A model generated the notes under the pieces. It was not told the DNA's origin, searched no databases, and saw only the letters and a program-made list of their open reading frames with translations. Shown here in pieces: positions 41,932 through 42,086 of a DNA stretch of 42,086 bases. This DNA is from an uncultured Saprospiraceae bacterium (GTDB taxonomy: Bacteria > Bacteroidota > Bacteroidia > Chitinophagales > Saprospiraceae), in assembly GCA_937918905.1 (NCBI GenBank), contig CAKZSH010000116.1:1-42086 (forward strand), written 5' to 3'. The position numbers and the translations under genes are program-made. Position 1 is the stretch's first letter, and every line of letters starts with the position of its first letter.

Positions 41932-42086
41932 TAATGAATAATTGAAAATAGACTTGTTACCCTTTGAAAAGTGCTTAGTTGAAAAGCAGATTTTTTTGAT
42001 AGTTTTTCTTAAAAAATCATTGAATAGTCGCTCTATTGAATTATTTTTTAAGGAAAAATAGCAGAAAAAGATGTTTTCAAATGAGT

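Overview
The window reads as a low-GC chromosome segment of a Bacteroidota bacterium, most likely of the Saprospirales type. The evidence is several secreted proteins ending in type IX secretion (T9SS) C-terminal sorting domains, TAnnTTTG-type promoter boxes, no dependence on Shine-Dalgarno sites, a DUF5691 protein and a DUF5723 beta-barrel, plus long intergenic palindromes. No rRNA, tRNA, CRISPR array, complete insertion sequence or phage gene was seen.

Layout. 1-3637: a small secreted protein (minus), a promoter-terminator unit without a gene, an AraC-type regulator, and a gene-poor stretch with a decayed coding fragment. 3638-17279: a hybrid NRPS-PKS locus. A loading A-PCP ORF is followed, in a different frame, by a 3513-residue ORF with sulfotransferase-KS-AT-ACP-ACP-aminotransferase-C-A-PCP-thioesterase, then a phosphopantetheinyl transferase to activate the carriers. 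The two synthase ORFs would be one protein of about 4158 residues if an A6 run at 5630-5635 were A5. The expected product is a small amino acid-acetate-amino acid molecule carrying a beta-amino group and possibly a sulfate. 17325-24110: a very large T9SS surface lectin-like protein and a DUF5691 protein. 24440-31600: an ECF sigma factor, a one-TM presumed anti-sigma protein and a CpxP/CnrX-like periplasmic sensor with an HxxxM motif, followed by CotH-LTD, MbnP-like, MbnH/MauG-like di-haem and YHYH proteins. This looks like a metal (probably copper) responsive surface module. 32050-36411: a lipoprotein plus DUF5723 barrel pair and a secreted alpha/beta hydrolase. 36553-41931: a Rof-like protein, a hydrolase-OsmC fusion, a small lipoprotein, pseudouridine-phosphate glycosidase divergent from a BtpA/SgcQ protein, and an ATP-grasp protein.

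Two patterns cut across the genes. First, about a dozen intergenic palindromes have unrelated arms (up to 89 bp) but related apical sequences built on TCGAAAAACGyGTT or GTCGAATA. Second, GC-rich short palindromes of intergenic type also lie in frame inside genes: synthase linkers, a surface loop of the phosphopantetheinyl transferase, and the di-haem protein. This recalls the palindromic elements of Rickettsia. All functional calls come from reading motifs; no database search was run.
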